DNA of 64,000 nt from Aquabacter sp. L1I39 (GCF_017742835.1 NZ_CP072392.1:4797597-4861596); one strand, 5' to 3'; positions 1-9,312 are shown, counted from the stretch's first letter. Notes: a model not told the origin generated them from the letters alone. A program made the numbers and translations.

Positions 1-272
1 CGCGCGGGCCGTTTTTGCATTGGAGGGCCCGGCTCTCTTCGGCCGGTTCGGCGTTCGATCCTCAAGGCCGGCGTTAAGCCTTTTCCCGCATCGGTCGCAC
101 CACTGCCGTGAAGGATTTGCTAGAAGGGAAGAGTGGGGTCCAAGGGTGGCGGATCGAATCGATTTGGCCCGTGGCGCCCCGGCGGATGAGACGAGGGACC
201 GCGAACCCGTTCGCAGGAACCCGCGTTCGTCTCCAAGAGCGACGGCCCCCGCCGTCGAACCGGAGGACAGGA

Positions 273-1748
273 ATGGCTGCGCGGGTGATCACGGTGGACC
301 CCTTCGACATCGTCGTGTTCGGTGCCACGGGCGACCTCGCCAAGCGCAAGCTGCTCCCGGCTTTGTTTGAGCGGGATCTCGCTGGGCAATTGCCCGATGA
401 TGCCCGCATCATCGGCGTCTCCCGGCGCGCCATGGAGGATGCCGAGTTCCGCGCCTTCGCCCGCGACGCCATCGAGAGCGGCGAGCATGGCCGGCCCGAT
501 GAGGCTGCCATCACCCGTTTCCTTGAGCGCCTGCAATATGTGGAGGTGGACGCCAAGTCCGACCTCGGCTGGCACGAACTGGAGACCCGGCTCGCCTCGG
601 CCCCCGACAAGATCCGCGTCTTCTATCTCGCGGTCGGGCCGGACCTGTTCGACGATATCTGCGCCCGCATCGGCGCCCATGGCCTCGTCACGCCCAAGAC
701 CAGGGTGGTGGTGGAAAAGCCGGTGGGCAAGAATCTGGCCTCCGCCCGCGCGGTGAACGAGGCGGTGGGCCGGGTCTTCCCCGAAGAGGCGGTGTTCCGC
801 ATCGACCATTATCTCGGCAAGGAGACGGTGCAGAACCTGATGGCGCTGCGCTTCGCCAATGCCCTGTTCGAGCCCATCTGGAACCACGCCCATATCGACC
901 ATGTGCAGATCACGGTGGCCGAGAGCGTCGGCACCGCCGGCCGCGCGGGCTATTACGACACGGCGGGCGCGCTGCGGGACATGGTGCAGAACCACATGCT
1001 CCAGCTGCTGTGCCTCGTCGCCATGGAGCCGCCGGTCTCCATGGACGCCGATTCGGTACGCGACGAGAAGCTGAAGGTGTTGAAGGCGCTCGAACCCATC
1101 AACGAGCAGAACGTCGCCGCCCTCACCGTGCGCGGCCAGTATCGCGCGGGTGCCTCCGCCGGCGGGGCGGTGCCCGGCTATATGGAAGAATTGGGCGGCA
1201 CCGAGCCGAGTGCCACCGAGACCTTCGTGGCGCTGAAGGCCGAGATCGGCAATTGGCGCTGGGCGGGCGTGCCTTTCTATTTGCGCACCGGTAAGCGGCT
1301 GGCCAGCCGCATGTCGGAGATCGTGGTGGCCTTCCGGCCCATTCCCCATTCGGTGTTCGACGGCCAGGCCGGCCCCATCATGGCCAACCGCCTCGTGATC
1401 CGCCTGCAGCCGGACGAGGGCGTGAAGCTCTGGCTCATGATCAAGGACCCCGGCCCCGGTGGCATGCGCCTTCAGCATGTGCCGCTCGACATGAGCTTCG
1501 CCGAGGCCTTCGGGGTGCGCAATCCCGACGCCTATGAGCGGCTCATCATGGATGTGGTGCGGGGCAACCAGACGCTGTTCATGCGCCGCGACGAGGTGGA
1601 AGCCGCATGGCGCTGGGTCGACCCGATTCTGGAGGCTTGGCGCGCCTCGCGGGAATTGCCGCGCCCCTATACGGCGGGCACCTGGGGGCCATCTGCCGCG
1701 GTGGCGCTCATCGAACGGGATGGCCGCACCTGGGCGGACGATGTATGA
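273..1748 (+). CDS. zwf: glucose-6-phosphate 1-dehydrogenase
   Basis: Cytosolic enzyme oxidising glucose 6-phosphate to 6-phosphogluconolactone with NAD(P)+, the entry step of the oxidative pentose phosphate and Entner-Doudoroff routes. The N-terminal dinucleotide-binding motif GATGDLA lies near residues 17-23, EKPVGKNL near 150, and the substrate/catalytic motif RIDHYLGKE near 176-184. The 491-aa product matches the usual family length. An upstream in-frame extension to 108 exists, but the ATG at 273 is preceded by GGAGGACAGGA and starts just before the Rossmann motif, so it is preferred. It is first in a zwf-pgl-pgi run with short spacers, consistent with one operon. Confidence 0.97.
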   Translation: MAARVITVDPFDIVVFGATGDLAKRKLLPALFERDLAGQLPDDARIIGVSRRAMEDAEFRAFARDAIESGEHGRPDEAAITRFLERLQYVEVDAKSDLGWHELETRLASAPDKIRVFYLAVGPDLFDDICARIGAHGLVTPKTRVVVEKPVGKNLASARAVNEAVGRVFPEEAVFRIDHYLGKETVQNLMALRFANALFEPIWNHAHIDHVQITVAESVGTAGRAGYYDTAGALRDMVQNHMLQLLCLVAMEPPVSMDADSVRDEKLKVLKALEPINEQNVAALTVRGQYRAGASAGGAVPGYMEELGGTEPSATETFVALKAEIGNWRWAGVPFYLRTGKRLASRMSEIVVAFRPIPHSVFDGQAGPIMANRLVIRLQPDEGVKLWLMIKDPGPGGMRLQHVPLDMSFAEAFGVRNPDAYERLIMDVVRGNQTLFMRRDEVEAAWRWVDPILEAWRASRELPRPYTAGTWGPSAAVALIERDGRTWADDV

Positions 1749-1788
1749 GGCTTGATACTCCCTCCCACCCTCAGGAAGGTCCCGCCGC

Positions 1789-2496
1789 GTGACGCTCACG
1801 CCCGTCTCCCTGTCCGCCTATGCGGATCCGACCGCGCTCGCGCGGGCCTTGGCGGCGCATGTGGCCGACGCGCTGCGGGCGGAGCTGGCGCGGAGCGGGC
1901 GGGCAAGTCTGGCTGTCTCTGGCGGGCGCACGCCCACCCGCTTCTTCGAGACGCTCTCTGGCGCCCCTCTCGACTGGGCGCATGTGGTGATCACGCTCGT
2001 GGACGAGCGCTGGGTGCCCGAGACCTCCGATCGCTCCAATGCTGCGCTGGTGCGCCGGCACCTGCTCCAGGGCCCAGCGGCTGCGGCGCGCTTTCTGCCG
2101 CTCTATAACGACGCCCCCTCCCCCGAGGCGGGCCTTGCCGCCCTGGAGGCCGAGGCGGCCGCACTTCCCTCGCCTTTCGCGGCGGTGGTGCTGGGCATGG
2201 GGGATGACGGGCACACCGCCTCCTTCTTCCCCGGCGCCGACGCCTTGCCCGCGCTCCTTGATCCGCAGGGGACGGCCCAGCTCGGCGTGGCCCATGCGGC
2301 GGCCGCCGGAGAGCCGCGCATCACCTTCACCTTGCCCCCGCTGCTGGCGGCGCGCGCCCTGTTCCTTCATGTGGAGGGAGAGCGCAAGCGCGCTGTGCTG
2401 GACGCGGCCCGCGATGCGGGGCCGGAGGGCGATCTACCCATTCGCGCGGTGCTGCGCCATGCGGCGCGGCCCCTTGATGTCTTCTGGTGTCCGTAA
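1789..2496 (+). CDS. pgl: 6-phosphogluconolactonase
   Basis: Hydrolyses 6-phosphogluconolactone to 6-phosphogluconate, directly after Zwf. The 235-aa protein has the NagB/RpiA-like fold signatures of the DevB/Pgl family: an SGGRTP motif near residue 43, VDERWVP near 70, and MGDDGHTAS near 140. The start is the GTG at 1789, with AGGAAGGT about 9 nt upstream; no ATG fits as well. It lies 40 nt after zwf and 12 nt before pgi, so the three are probably co-transcribed. Confidence 0.95.
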   Translation: MTLTPVSLSAYADPTALARALAAHVADALRAELARSGRASLAVSGGRTPTRFFETLSGAPLDWAHVVITLVDERWVPETSDRSNAALVRRHLLQGPAAAARFLPLYNDAPSPEAGLAALEAEAAALPSPFAAVVLGMGDDGHTASFFPGADALPALLDPQGTAQLGVAHAAAAGEPRITFTLPPLLAARALFLHVEGERKRAVLDAARDAGPEGDLPIRAVLRHAARPLDVFWCP

Positions 2497-2508
2497 GGAA
2501 CACAGGCC

Positions 2509-4161
2509 ATGACCGCTTCCGCCCCCTCTCTGTCCCGTGACGACCTGCCCGCTTTGTGGACCGCGCTCGCCAAGGCGTGGGCAGCGGGGGCGAGCACACC
2601 CCTGGTGGACCTGTTCGCGGACAGCGCGCGCTTTGACGCCTTCTCGGCGGCGTGCGACGACCTGCTGCTGGACTTCTCCAAGACCGCCCTCACCCGCGAC
2701 AGCCTTGACTTGCTCCTGGACCTCATGCGCGCGGCCGGCGTGGAAGCACGGCGGGACGCCATGTTCGCGGGCGAGCGGATCAACATCACCGAGGACCGCG
2801 CTGTGCTGCATGTGGCGCTGCGCGAGACGGCGACGCCCGTCCTGCTCGACGGGATGGACGTGAAGGGCGATGTGCGCGCCACCCTCAAGGCCATGGCGGG
2901 CTTTGCCACCGCCGTGCGCACGGGGGTGCTGGCGGGCGCAACGGGGAGCGCCTTTACCGACGTGGTAAATATCGGCATTGGCGGCTCTGACCTCGGGCCG
3001 GCCATGGCGACGCTGGCGCTCGCCCCCTATCATGACGGCCCGCGCTGCCATTTCGTCTCCAACGTGGATGGCGCGCACCTGACCGACGTGCTGCGCGGCC
3101 TGAACCCCGCAACCACGCTCTTCATCGTCGCCTCCAAGACCTTCACCACGGTGGAGACCATGACCAATGCCCGCTCGGCGCGGGCCTGGATCGTCGAGGC
3201 CTTGGGCGAAGGGGCCGTGGGCGATCATTTCGCCGCCGTCTCAACGGCGCTGGACAAGGTGGCCGCCTTCGGCATTTCGCCCCAGCGGGCCTTCGGGTTC
3301 TGGGACTGGGTGGGCGGCCGCTACTCGCTGTGGTCCGCCATCGGCCTGCCGCTCATGATCGCCATCGGTCCGGAGGGGTTCTCGGACTTCCTGGCCGGCG
3401 GCGCCGCCATGGACGCCCATTTCCGGAAGGCCCCTCTTGAGGCGAACCTGCCGGTCCTGCTGGCGGCCGTGGGGCTCTGGCACCGCAATGTGTGCCTTTA
3501 TCCAAGCCGCGCCGTCATTCCCTATGACCAGCGGCTCGCCCGCTTCCCGGCCTATCTCCAGCAATTGGACATGGAGAGCAACGGCAAGAGCGTGAAGCTG
3601 GACGGCACGCCTACCGATCGGCCCACCGGCCCCATCGTGTGGGGAGAGCCCGGCACCAATGCCCAGCACGCCTTCTTCCAATTGCTCCACCAGGGCACGG
3701 ACGTGGTGCCGGTGGAATTCCTCATCGCCGCCAAGGGCCATGAACCGCTCCTCCAGGTGCACCAGAACCTGCTGATCGCCAATTGCATCGCCCAGTCCGA
3801 GGCGCTGCTGCGGGGACGCACGCTGGCGGAGGCGCAGGCCCAGCTGACGCAGCGGGGCTTCAGCGCTGAGCGGGTGGCCGAGCTGGCGCCGCATCGTGTC
3901 TTCCCCGGCAGCCGGCCTTCCGTGACGCTGGCCTATCGCCAGCTCGATCCCTTCACGCTGGGCCGCCTCATCGCGCTCTACGAGCACAGGGTGTTCGTGG
4001 AAGCGGCGGTCTGGGGCATCAATGCCTACGATCAGTGGGGCGTGGAGCTGGGCAAGGAAATGGCCACCGACCTTTTGGGCGCCGTGCAAGGCGGCCCCCT
4101 CCCCACCTCCGTCACGGGGTCGGCAGGCGGTCTGATCGGCCATTTGCGGGGCGTCGCCTAG
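2509..4161 (+). CDS. pgi: glucose-6-phosphate isomerase
   Basis: Interconverts glucose 6-phosphate and fructose 6-phosphate in the cytosol. The 550-aa length fits the bacterial Pgi family. Visible signatures are [12 protein letters not shown] near residue 158, the phosphate-loop motif [13 protein letters not shown] near 210, the family motif NGKSVKLDG near 360, and [19 protein letters not shown] near 380 with the conserved Glu and His. The ATG is preceded by AAGGAACACAGGCC. It is the last gene of the zwf-pgl-pgi group. No clear intrinsic terminator was seen immediately after it. Confidence 0.97.
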   Translation: MTASAPSLSRDDLPALWTALAKAWAAGASTPLVDLFADSARFDAFSAACDDLLLDFSKTALTRDSLDLLLDLMRAAGVEARRDAMFAGERINITEDRAVLHVALRETATPVLLDGMDVKGDVRATLKAMAGFATAVRTGVLAGATGSAFTDVVNIGIGGSDLGPAMATLALAPYHDGPRCHFVSNVDGAHLTDVLRGLNPATTLFIVASKTFTTVETMTNARSARAWIVEALGEGAVGDHFAAVSTALDKVAAFGISPQRAFGFWDWVGGRYSLWSAIGLPLMIAIGPEGFSDFLAGGAAMDAHFRKAPLEANLPVLLAAVGLWHRNVCLYPSRAVIPYDQRLARFPAYLQQLDMESNGKSVKLDGTPTDRPTGPIVWGEPGTNAQHAFFQLLHQGTDVVPVEFLIAAKGHEPLLQVHQNLLIANCIAQSEALLRGRTLAEAQAQLTQRGFSAERVAELAPHRVFPGSRPSVTLAYRQLDPFTLGRLIALYEHRVFVEAAVWGINAYDQWGVELGKEMATDLLGAVQGGPLPTSVTGSAGGLIGHLRGVA

Positions 4162-4201
4162 GCGTGACTCGTGTTGCTATGCAGCATCGCAGAAGCAGCA
4201 T

Positions 4202-4218
4202 GCGTATTTTGTATACCA
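4202..4218 (-). promoter_or_regulatory. operator-like site, TGGTAT-N5-ATAC type
   Basis: Read on the minus strand this is TGGTATACAAAATACGC: the half-site TGGTAT, a 5-nt spacer, then ATAC. The same architecture recurs at 9296-9312 and 9929-9945, and in weaker form at 6231-6254 and 10050-10066, all around the oxalate/formate genes. It sits 97 nt upstream of the small ORF at 4315. Binding by the GntR protein encoded at 10123 is an inference. Confidence 0.5.
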
Positions 4219-4314
4219 CGCAGGCGCAAAATTAGGTCAGTATGCCCTCCGTAACCGGGGCGCTCTTGACGTCCCCGTCTTGGAGCGCCCGCGCAGCGGG
4301 TTCCGGAGGATGAC

Positions 4315-4548
4315 ATGACTGCCTTTGACCTGACCGCCCTCGGTATTGTCGGCATGGCCCTCACCGGCGCCCTGACGGGGTTTGCCGAACCGCGCGCCGT
4401 CATGGCGGCTGCCGGCGAACCCGGCGTGCCGGTTGCGCTGGCCCTGGAAGATGCCCCTGCCGCGCGGACGGCTTCGGTTGGCTTCGGTGGCGACCGCCGC
4501 AAGACCGACGAGGATCCTGCTTGGGCTTCCTTCCCCCGCGCCTTCTGA
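4315..4548 (+). CDS. small hypothetical protein
   Basis: I do not recognise this 77-aa product. The first 25 residues are mostly hydrophobic (MTAFDLTALGIVGMALTGAL) and could be a membrane anchor or signal segment. The rest is Ala/Gly/Pro-rich with a charged GGDRRKTDED stretch before the C terminus. Support for translation is a good ribosome-binding site, TTCCGGAGGATGAC, immediately before the ATG, and an open stretch on the plus strand not covered by another gene. A TGGTAT-N5-ATAC site lies about 100 nt upstream, which would place it under the same control as the oxalate genes. It could also be a spurious ORF in GC-rich DNA. Confidence 0.45.
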   Translation: MTAFDLTALGIVGMALTGALTGFAEPRAVMAAAGEPGVPVALALEDAPAARTASVGFGGDRRKTDEDPAWASFPRAF

Positions 4549-4578
4549 CCTGTTGCCTTCCGCCTTCAAAACGAAAGA

Positions 4579-4598
4579 GGGGCGGGTTACCCCGCCCC
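4579..4598 (-). terminator. probable intrinsic terminator of the first OxlT gene
   Basis: An 8-bp perfect stem (GGGGCGGG / CCCGCCCC) with a TTAC loop. Read on the minus strand it is followed by TCTTTCGTTTT. It lies 90 nt beyond the stop of the minus-strand transporter at 4689 and separates it from the plus-strand small ORF. Confidence 0.55.
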
Positions 4599-4688
4599 CA
4601 GTGGGCCGGCCGGAAACGCGTCGTGGCCGGCGGGAGGTTTGCGTTGAGGGATCAGCCGGCATGCCGGTGAAGGCGACCGGCTGCCCGT

Positions 4689-5996
4689 TCAGTGCGTCCT
4701 GGCTTCCATCACCTCGGGCGAGGTCACATCGCGCTTGGCCTCGGCCACGAAGCGGGCGCGCATGGGCTTCAGGACGAAGATGGCCATCAGGGCCGCCACC
4801 GCATTGACGCCCGCCGTCAGGGCGAACACCAGGTCCCAATTGCCATAACGGGCGACCATGATGCTGGCGAACGGCACCACGAGGGAGGCTGTGCCCTTGG
4901 CGGTGTAGAGGAAACCCGCATTGGTGGTTGCGAACTTCGAGCCGAACGTATCGCCGCAGGTGGCGGGAAAGAGCGAGTAGATCTCGCCCCAGGCGAAGAA
5001 GACGAGGCCGGTGAGGATCACGAAAGCCACCGGATTGGCGCCGAAGTGACCGAGCGCCAGCACGCCAACCGCTTCCAGGGCGAAGGCGATGAACATGGTG
5101 TTCTCGCGACCGATATTGTCCGACACCCAGCCGAAGAAGGGGCGGGTAAGGCCGTTCAGCACCCGGTCAATAGACAGCGCGAAGGTCAGCGCCGGCATGG
5201 TGATGCCGATCAGGCTCACCGGCACGTTGGCGATCTTGAAGTCCTTGGCGATGGAGCCGAGCTGGGCGGTGGCCATCAGGCCGCCGGAGGCCACCAGCAC
5301 GAACATCAGATACATGACCCAGAAGACCGGGGACTTGAGCATCTCCACCGGGCCGTAATTGCGCCGGGACTGCACGATGGCGGTGCTCTGCGCCTTGGGC
5401 AGCTGGCCGGGCTTGGGCACCTGGAGCAGGAAGGACAGCACCAGCACCACGCCGCCTTGAATGAGGCCGAAGAACAGGAAGGTGTGCTGATAGCCCTGTG
5501 CGGCGATCATGGCTGCGATGGGCACGATGGTGAGCGCCGAGCCGGCGCCGAAGCCAGCGGCGGTGATGCCCGCGGCGAGGCCGCGGCGATCGGGGAACCA
5601 TTTGAGCGCAGCACCCACGCAGGTGCCATAGACCGCGCCCGCGCCCACGCCGCCGATGGCAGCCGCCACATAAAGCAGGGTCAGGCTGTCGGCGATGGAG
5701 TTCAGCGCCCAGGAGGCGGCGCACAGGATGCCGCCGATGAAGACGACGATGCGCGGACCGAACTTGTCCACGAACCAGCCTTCGATGGGAACCAGCCAGG
5801 TCTCGGTGACCACGAAGATGGTGAAGGCCACCTGGATGGCGGCCCGGCCCCATTGGTGCTTCTCATTGATGGGTTCTACGAACAGCGTCCATCCATATTG
5901 AAGATTGGCGATCATCGACATGCAGATGACGCCGATGAACAGCTGCAGCCAGCGCCCGCCAACGGGGCCACTGCGCGCGGTTTCGACTGCCGGCAT
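4689..5996 (-). CDS. MFS transporter, oxalate/formate antiporter (OxlT) type
   Basis: A 12-TM major facilitator of the OxlT family, expected to exchange oxalate for formate or a related carboxylate across the inner membrane. The 435-aa length matches the family. The MFS loop motif DKFGPR follows TM2. The basic residues that define OxlT substrate binding have counterparts: Arg in SIDRVLNG near residue 278 and Lys in YTAKG near 367. The start is the ATG at 5996, preceded by AGGGAAGGGAAGGAA; an upstream TTG at 6020 is less likely. It is a close paralogue of the gene at 6576-7880. It has its own upstream region with two overlapping operator-like sites (6231-6254). The substrate is inferred from the neighbouring CoA-transferase. 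Confidence 0.88.
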   Translation of the reverse strand: MPAVETARSGPVGGRWLQLFIGVICMSMIANLQYGWTLFVEPINEKHQWGRAAIQVAFTIFVVTETWLVPIEGWFVDKFGPRIVVFIGGILCAASWALNSIADSLTLLYVAAAIGGVGAGAVYGTCVGAALKWFPDRRGLAAGITAAGFGAGSALTIVPIAAMIAAQGYQHTFLFFGLIQGGVVLVLSFLLQVPKPGQLPKAQSTAIVQSRRNYGPVEMLKSPVFWVMYLMFVLVASGGLMATAQLGSIAKDFKIANVPVSLIGITMPALTFALSIDRVLNGLTRPFFGWVSDNIGRENTMFIAFALEAVGVLALGHFGANPVAFVILTGLVFFAWGEIYSLFPATCGDTFGSKFATTNAGFLYTAKGTASLVVPFASIMVARYGNWDLVFALTAGVNAVAALMAIFVLKPMRARFVAEAKRDVTSPEVMEARTH

Positions 5997-6509
5997 TTCC
6001 TTCCCTTCCCTTATGGTCAACTGGGGTCATGGCGTCAGGCGCGAGGCGCCTTCGGCTTCGATGAACGGCCCGTGACGGTCGCCATTCTTGTTTGGCGTTG
6101 AGACCCGACTGGCGCCGGGAAGGTCCGCGCGCGTGCGCGGGGACCTGACAGGTGGAGCGCGTTGTGGCGCAAGGCCGGCCTTGGCGTGCCGGTTCGACTC
6201 AAAGGCCCCGGGAGGGGCGAGGGCCTTAGAGTGAATTCAAAATACCAAATACCGTATGCAATTTACTGCTATGTAACGGCTAAACGCCTCGCTTTCGCGC
6301 GCGAGAAAGCCTGAATAGAGCGTGGTTTTTGCTGATAAAATTACCAATTCGATGGGCGCTTTATTGAGATTTCACTCATGTGTCAGTGAATTATAGTTTG
6401 GGACTTTGCCAATTTCACTAAAGATTCACTTTGAACGGCCCGTCGGATACATGCGCGCCGCATCCTGAACCGCTCAGCAACCCCTCCGCGGGCAGGCACC
6501 GGTGGGGCC
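5997..6509. other. intergenic region between the two OxlT genes
   Basis: About 510 bp without a credible gene. The stretch 6225-6430 is markedly AT-richer than its surroundings and carries the overlapping operator-like sites at 6231-6254. It probably contains the promoter of the minus-strand transporter at 4689-5996. The distal end holds the terminator of the second transporter. No structured RNA was recognised. Confidence 0.6.
6231..6254 (-). promoter_or_regulatory. two overlapping operator-like sites upstream of the first OxlT gene
   Basis: On the minus strand, 6231-6247 reads TGGTATTTTGAATTCAC. Overlapping it with a 7-bp offset, 6238-6254 reads CGGTATTTGGTATTTTG, which resembles the site at 10050-10066. 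Both keep the GGTAT half-site seen elsewhere in the cluster; the distal half is imperfect. They are about 240 nt upstream of the transporter start. Regulator assignment is inference. Confidence 0.4.
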
Positions 6510-6540
6510 AAAAAAAAGGCCCCGGCAGAGCCGGGGCCTT
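6510..6540 (-). terminator. intrinsic terminator of the frc-oxlT transcript
   Basis: An 11-bp stem (AAGGCCCCGGC / GCCGGGGCCTT, 6516-6540) with a 3-nt loop. In the minus-strand direction it runs into eight consecutive T residues. It lies 36 nt after the second transporter and is among the clearest terminators in the window. Confidence 0.88.
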
Positions 6541-6575
6541 GAGGGGCCGCCCGAAGGCGGCAGAGGGCTTGTTGG

Positions 6576-7880
6576 TCAGGCGCCGAAAGCGGCCTGGCTC
6601 GTTGCGCGGGCGGCCGCTTCCTCGTTGAGCCGGTGATGGCGGGCGAGAAGGGGACGCAGAACGAAAAGGGCACAAAAAGCTGCGGTCAGATCCATCGCCG
6701 CAACGATATAGAGCACGGTAGCCCAGGAGCCGGTCGCTTCCATGATCAGGTTCGCGACAGGAACAAGAAGCGCGGCAACACCCTTGGCGCAGTAGAGCAC
6801 GCCATAAATCTTGCCCACATGCGCGCTGCCGAAGGTATCGGCGGCCGTGGCCGAGAACAGCGAGTAGACTTCGCCCCAGGCCAGGAAGACGATACCGGAC
6901 AGGATAATGAACGCCCAGGGATTGTGACCGAAGGTCCCAAGCGCGACAATGCCGATGCCTTCCATAGCGAAGGCGAAGAACATGGTCTTCTCGCGGCCGA
7001 TATGGTCGGAGATCCAACCAAACAGCGGGCGGGAGATACCGTTGAGGATGCGGTCCAGCATCAGCGCGAACGGCAGGGCCGCCATGGCGAAGAAGTAGAG
7101 GTTCACTTCCACCTTCTTCACGCCCAGGTCCTCGGCAATCACGCCCAGCTGCGCCACCGCCATCAGGCCGCCGGTGACGGTCAGGATGAACATGGTGAGC
7201 ATGACATAGAAGACCGGGGTGCGCAGGGCCTCGCCCAGTGTGTAGTCGCGGCGGCTTTGCGCCACGGTGCTGGAGAAGACCACTTCACCCTTCTGCGGCG
7301 CGCGCAGGAAGCCGGCGGCGAGCAGGATGATGGCGCCCTGGATGAGGCCGAACAGGAAGAAGGTCTCCTGGTAGCCGGACGTCTTCAGCATGTTGGCGAT
7401 GGGCATGATGGTCAAAACCGTGCCCGAGCCATAGCCGGCGGCGGTGAGGCCGACCGCAAGGCCGCGCTTGTCCGGGAACCACTTCAGCGCGCTGTTCACG
7501 CAGGTGGAATAGACGCAGCCCACGCCGATGCCGCCGATGGCCGCGCCCACGTAGAAGCCGGTCAGCGAGGTGGCATAGGAATTCACAATCCAGGACAGGC
7601 CGGTGAAGACGCCGCCCACAAGCACCACGGCCCGGGGGCCGTATTTGTCGATGAAGTAGCCCTCGATGGGGGTGAGCCAGGTCTGCACCACCACGAAGAC
7701 GGTGAACGCGATCTGGATGGAGGCGCGGCTCCAGCCATGGGCGTTCTGAATTTCCGGAACGAAGAGCGTCCAGGAATATTGGATGTTTGCGGCGGCCACC
7801 ATGCAAACGACGCCGGCAATCAACTGAAGCCAGCGGTTCGCCGTCACGGTTGCGGTGCCCGTAGGACCATGTGAACCCAT
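6576..7880 (-). CDS. MFS transporter, oxalate/formate antiporter (OxlT) type, second copy
   Basis: A second OxlT-family antiporter of 434 aa, collinear with the one at 4689-5996 over its whole length; examples of shared blocks are NIQYSWTLFVPEI, KYGPRAVV and ALKWFPDKRGLA. It has the same Arg (LDRILNG) and Lys (YCAKG) positions associated with dicarboxylate binding in OxlT. The coding frame stays open far upstream, but the ATG at 7880 has an ideal GGGGAAGGAAGAA ahead of it. It lies 91 nt downstream of frc on the same strand and before a strong terminator, so frc and this gene probably form one transcript that couples uptake to CoA activation. Confidence 0.9.
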   Translation of the reverse strand: MGSHGPTGTATVTANRWLQLIAGVVCMVAAANIQYSWTLFVPEIQNAHGWSRASIQIAFTVFVVVQTWLTPIEGYFIDKYGPRAVVLVGGVFTGLSWIVNSYATSLTGFYVGAAIGGIGVGCVYSTCVNSALKWFPDKRGLAVGLTAAGYGSGTVLTIMPIANMLKTSGYQETFFLFGLIQGAIILLAAGFLRAPQKGEVVFSSTVAQSRRDYTLGEALRTPVFYVMLTMFILTVTGGLMAVAQLGVIAEDLGVKKVEVNLYFFAMAALPFALMLDRILNGISRPLFGWISDHIGREKTMFFAFAMEGIGIVALGTFGHNPWAFIILSGIVFLAWGEVYSLFSATAADTFGSAHVGKIYGVLYCAKGVAALLVPVANLIMEATGSWATVLYIVAAMDLTAAFCALFVLRPLLARHHRLNEEAAARATSQAAFGA

Positions 7881-7971
7881 TTCTTCCTTCCCCATATATT
7901 CATTAGTCTTGTTCTTATCTTTGAGATTTGATCCGCCCTCTCCCTCGTCCCTCTGGAGAGCGGTTTTGGCG

Positions 7972-9201
7972 TTACACCGCGCCGTTGGCGCGCATGTTGG
8001 CAATGTCATCCGGGCCATAGCCGATGGCCGCGAGCACCTCGTCCGTATGCTCGCCAAGGAGGGGCGCGCGCTCCACGGGAACGTCGCTGTCCGACAGGCG
8101 GATGGGGGAAGCCACCGTGACATAGGTGCCCCGCTCGGGATGGGGCACCTCCACCAGGAAGCCGCGCTCATAGAGCGTCCGGTCGTCCATGATGTCCTTG
8201 GTGGACAGGATGGGGCCGCAGGGCACGTCGATGGCTTTCAGGGCCTTCATGACGTCGAACTTGCTGCGGTGGCGGGTCCAGCCCTCGATGACGGCAAAGC
8301 AGGCATCAAGCCGCTGGGCACGGGCTTCGTGGGTGGCGAAGCGCTGGTCCTCGATAAGATCGCGCCGGCCGATCAGCCGCATCAGCGGCGCCCAGCCCTG
8401 GGGCTGGATGATGACGTAGCAATAGTCATTCTCGCCGCCGGGTGCGCAGCGCAGGGCCGCGCCGGGCTGGCCGCCACCGGAGGCATTGCCCGCCCGCGGC
8501 ACGCAATCGCCACCGGGCACGCCGGGATATTCGGTGAGCGGACCGGCGGCGAGACGCTGCTGGTCGCGCAGCTTCACCCGCAGCATATTGACCACGCAAT
8601 CCTGCATGGCCACTTCCACCTTCTGTCCGCGCCCGGTCAGCGTGCGCTGGTAGAGCGCCGCCAGGATGCCGGCGACGCAATGGATGCCGGTGCCGGTATC
8701 GCCGATCTGGGCACTGGAGGCGGTGGGCGGGCCGGAACGCCAGCCGGTGGTGCTCATGGCCCCGCCCATGGCCTGGGCGATGGTCTCATAAGCCTTGGCG
8801 TCGATGTCGCCGTCCTCGGCGAAGCCCTTGATGGAGGCGTAGATCAGCCGGGGGTTGAGCGCCTGGATGCGGTCCCAGCCGAAGCCCTGCCGCTCCAGCA
8901 CGCCGGGCCCGAAATTCTCCACCAGAACGTCGCAGCCCACCACCAGCCGGGCCAGGGCATCCTGCCCCTGCTGCGACTTGATATTGAGGGTGATGCTGCG
9001 CTTGTTGGCGTTCAGCATCGTGAAGTAAAGCGAGTCCACGTTGGACTTATCGCGCAGCTGCGTGCGGGTAATGTCGCCGCGTCGCGGCATCTCGACCTTG
9101 ATCACGTCTGCGCCCATCCAGGCGAGCAATTGCGTCGCCGAGGGACCTGACTGCACGTGCGTCATGTCGAGCACGCGCACACCTTCGAGTGCCTTGCCCA
9201 T
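7972..9201 (-). CDS. frc: formyl-CoA:oxalate CoA-transferase (class III CoA-transferase)
   Basis: Transfers CoA between formyl-CoA (or succinyl-CoA) and oxalate, making oxalyl-CoA in the cytosol. The 409-aa protein is CaiB/BaiF family with Gln17 in HVQSGP, the catalytic Asp at 168 in IGDTGTGIH, and the glycine-rich loop SGGGQPG at 241-247. All three correspond to functional positions in characterised Frc. Co-localisation with two OxlT-type antiporters supports oxalate as substrate over other acids. The start codon is followed by MGKALEGVRVLDMTHV, the normal family N terminus. A TGGTAT-N5-ATAC site lies 95 nt upstream. Oxalyl-CoA decarboxylase, the usual partner, is not in this window. Confidence 0.9.
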   Translation of the reverse strand: MGKALEGVRVLDMTHVQSGPSATQLLAWMGADVIKVEMPRRGDITRTQLRDKSNVDSLYFTMLNANKRSITLNIKSQQGQDALARLVVGCDVLVENFGPGVLERQGFGWDRIQALNPRLIYASIKGFAEDGDIDAKAYETIAQAMGGAMSTTGWRSGPPTASSAQIGDTGTGIHCVAGILAALYQRTLTGRGQKVEVAMQDCVVNMLRVKLRDQQRLAAGPLTEYPGVPGGDCVPRAGNASGGGQPGAALRCAPGGENDYCYVIIQPQGWAPLMRLIGRRDLIEDQRFATHEARAQRLDACFAVIEGWTRHRSKFDVMKALKAIDVPCGPILSTKDIMDDRTLYERGFLVEVPHPERGTYVTVASPIRLSDSDVPVERAPLLGEHTDEVLAAIGYGPDDIANMRANGAV

Positions 9202-9295
9202 GCCTCTACCCCTGGAACCTGCCCTACAGCATGCCTGCCGATCTACGCCGGCTGTGTGGACCTTACGGCCCTCGTGATATTTCGTCTATTGGATT

Positions 9296-9312
9296 TGGTA
9301 TGCCAGATACAG
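9296..9312 (+). promoter_or_regulatory. operator-like site upstream of frc
   Basis: TGGTATGCCAGATACAG: half-site TGGTAT, 5-nt spacer, then ATAC. It is centred roughly 100 nt upstream of the frc start codon, in a short AT-rich patch, and matches the sites at 4202-4218 and 9929-9945. Confidence 0.5.

Noticed and set aside
1..272. Possible short genes before zwf (for example 20-370 plus)
   Set aside because: The frame runs into zwf in another phase, has no family match, and its translation is Arg/Pro-rich.
120..1799. Minus-strand open frame of 559 codons opposite zwf
   Set aside because: Antisense shadow of a well-supported gene in GC-rich DNA; His/Gly/Ala-rich translation without a family match.
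7881..8171. N-terminal extension of the second OxlT gene to 8171
   Set aside because: The extra 97 residues overlap frc in another frame, are Ser/Arg/Pro-rich and unlike any transporter; the ATG at 7880 has an ideal SD.
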